A stretch of DNA of 64,000 nt, taken from positions 38,421,490 through 38,485,489 of the forward strand of contig NC_092459.1 of the NCBI RefSeq assembly GCF_047495875.1. Reading direction: 5' to 3'. This document shows positions 62,122 to 64,000 of the stretch, piece after piece (within the stretch, counting starts at the first letter, position 1; each line of letters begins with the position of its first letter). The DNA comes from Pithys albifrons albifrons. Its lineage: Eukaryota; Chordata; Aves; Passeriformes; Thamnophilidae. The notes below the pieces were generated by a model. The model was not told the origin of the DNA, did no database searches, and was given only the letters and a program-made list of their open reading frames with translations. The position numbers and the translations under genes are program-made.

Positions 62122-64000
62122 ACTTTCTACTTACAATGAATTAGGAGAATATTACATTATTTTTGCTTTGATTCTGACATGTACCACTTCTATTCTTATT
62201 CTTTTACTGGTTCTAATTTTAAAATTTTGGCTACTTTTTAGAACATTTTGATACTAAAAAATATTATCTTTTAAAAATAAGCTGTAGAGATATTTTTTTC
62301 TGATCTTATTACATTTTTCTCAATTTCCTAAGCTGATTACCCTTGAACCATGTAAATTCTTGACCCAATTTTCTCCCAAGTCATGCCATAGCTACTCATG
62401 CCACTTTGGCAGACCCACAGCCCTTAATCTTCAGGGGTGAAGCAGCTAAAAGCCCCAAAACCAATTTTCCTTACTTGGTGTTTTTTTTGTCCTATCTTTG
62501 TAGACCAGTACTCAAAATTGTAGTGTTTATGGAAAGATGTCTTTGCTACTTTTCTGTAAAAAATTCCTTATTCTCATAGAATTGGGATTTTCTATGAAAA
62601 AAAACTATTATTTCATAAAGTAGAACTGTTTGGGGTGACACAGTCTCACAAATTTTAGACTGGAGGGAAAGGGTTTAATAAATAAATATTTATAATCACA
62701 CATTTTGCAAGTAAAAATAGAGCACTGGAAGGCATTTTTATTTAATGCAAAATCTTAATGAAACACTTTCTTTTTTTTCAGGATATTTTAATCTATGGCA
62801 TTTTAACTATGATGTAAGGGAGACTGTACTTGTACTTTTGTTACAGTTGTTGGTTTATAGCATCACCTATATCAGGTTTATTCTAAGCCAATCATTCATA
62901 AATGATTGAGTATCATGCATGCATCAGTGGTTATTTTCAGGGATTAATTAACCTGAATGTTTTGGGAACCATGTGACAGAGAACTGGAAGAGCACTAATG
63001 TATTAACCTTTCTTACTGCAATCAGGAAATACTTGCACTCATAGCTGGAATTAAACTTTGTATTGAAGTTGACTTTTTGTAGTATCTCCTAAATGTTTAT
63101 TTTTAGGTTATCTTGAACAGAACAACCCTGAGTACCATGCATATTTAATCTCAACTGGTGGTGCACAGAGCATGTTAATTAGCATTTTTCCTTATCTTTC
63201 ATAGGAATATTATCTATTTTAGGCAGTATTCTTCCTTCTCTGCAGAGCTCCAAATAAATTGAGGGTGAAAACATGCCATTCACTTCAGCAAATATTCACA
63301 AAGTAAAAATGCATAAAATATTGCAAAAGAAAAACAGTATGCTGGAGTCACAAGAATTAAAACATAAATAGCACCACTTCATTCTCATACTCCCAGAGCA
63401 CCAAAGCAATGACCAAGGATCTGAAAGAAATTTGAAAGAAATCCATTAGGTCTAGCCACAAGTCATGTCCCAAATAAGCAAAATTGGATCATTGTTACAG
63501 AATCAAAGAAAAATTTTGCAGCAGATATATGCTGCTCTAGCAAGTGTATTACATCTTCAGTTGTTATGTAGCTTTCATTACTTTATTTTGTTAAATAAGC
63601 GGCAAATATTATCATAATGTCAATAGAGTGTCACTCTTTTGAAGAAAAAGCAAAATATTTGCCAATTCATTTCCTTGCCACTACTTTCAAATTAAAATTC
63701 AGGGATTTTCAGCTTCCCTTATACAAACTATTTGAATAAAATATAACCCAAAGACACTGTAAGTAAAAATGGAATCTTAAAAGTGCATCAGTGGATACAG
63801 ACAACACAAAACAAAAACAAAAACTAACACAAACAAACACATCTTTTACAAAACAATCTTAATTTTTTTTGTTTTGCAATTCTGCACCAGAATCTAAGTG
63901 GATGAATTTGAGGGCACAGATTAAAAATTAAAATTAAAACCAAGCATTCCTAGGTAATGAAATATATTTCCCATGAATATTTTGTAACCAAAAGAAACCA
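62122..64000. other. AT-rich unique DNA
   Basis: No gene or transposon recognised. An A-rich (AAAC-type) tract lies at 63801-63840, followed by a T-run near 63863-63870. Confidence 0.5.

Noticed and set aside
1..64000. CRISPR arrays, operons, riboswitches, prokaryotic mobile elements
   Set aside because: Composition and repeat content are avian nuclear. No regularly spaced short repeats, ribosome-binding sites or polycistronic frames were found.

Overview
The window looks like AT-rich vertebrate nuclear DNA from a bird. Nothing in it looks bacterial, viral (as a free genome) or organellar. The main evidence is repeated CR1 LINE fragments with avian-type 3' ends (runs of 'attctatg' or 'gattctgtg' octamers) on both strands. 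A set of short endogenous-retrovirus LTRs, several still bounded by target-site duplications, supports this. I found no certain protein-coding gene, tRNA, rRNA, CRISPR array or operon. The window fits a gene desert or the interior of a very long intron. The only exon-like signals are two polypyrimidine-AG acceptors at 17.53-17.78 kb, each followed by a short open frame ending in a stop; both are weak candidates.

Layout: 1-4.6 kb is unique AT-rich DNA with one CR1 (about 1.7-2.24 kb). At 4.64-5.07 kb is a solo LTR with a perfect 6-bp duplication, followed to 6.26 kb by unassigned repeat-like DNA. 6.3-10.8 kb is featureless. A minus-strand CR1 lies at 10.78-11.52 kb and a solo LTR with a 5-bp duplication at 12.11-12.73 kb. 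12.7-23.0 kb is mostly unique. At 23.13-23.71 kb a CpG-rich insert of about 580 bp sits between TA repeats and is the most unusual object here. 25.0-25.2 kb is a CR1 tail. At 29.28-29.87 kb is a second LTR related to the 12.1-kb one. An internally deleted CR1 with a recognisable reverse-transcriptase block lies at 32.68-33.33 kb and is followed by a GC-rich solo LTR with a perfect 6-bp duplication (33.49-34.24 kb). 35.2-37.4 kb is a cluster of CR1 remnants of different ages. A third member of the 12.1-kb LTR family lies at 42.98-43.57 kb on the minus strand. 43.6-54.0 kb is unique DNA. A CR1 remnant lies at 54.0-54.3 kb, two adjacent old tandem duplications at 55.5-56.3 kb, a minus-strand LTR at 57.90-58.29 kb and a CR1 tail at 61.9-62.1 kb.

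The features do not form a pathway. They record retrotransposition: CR1 LINEs of several ages, at least three LTR lineages left mostly as solo LTRs, and one insert that may derive from an RTE-clade LINE. Most open frames in the window are under 100 codons, lie inside repeats or AT-rich DNA, and show no recognisable domain. All family names below come from sequence memory and internal comparison, not from a database search.
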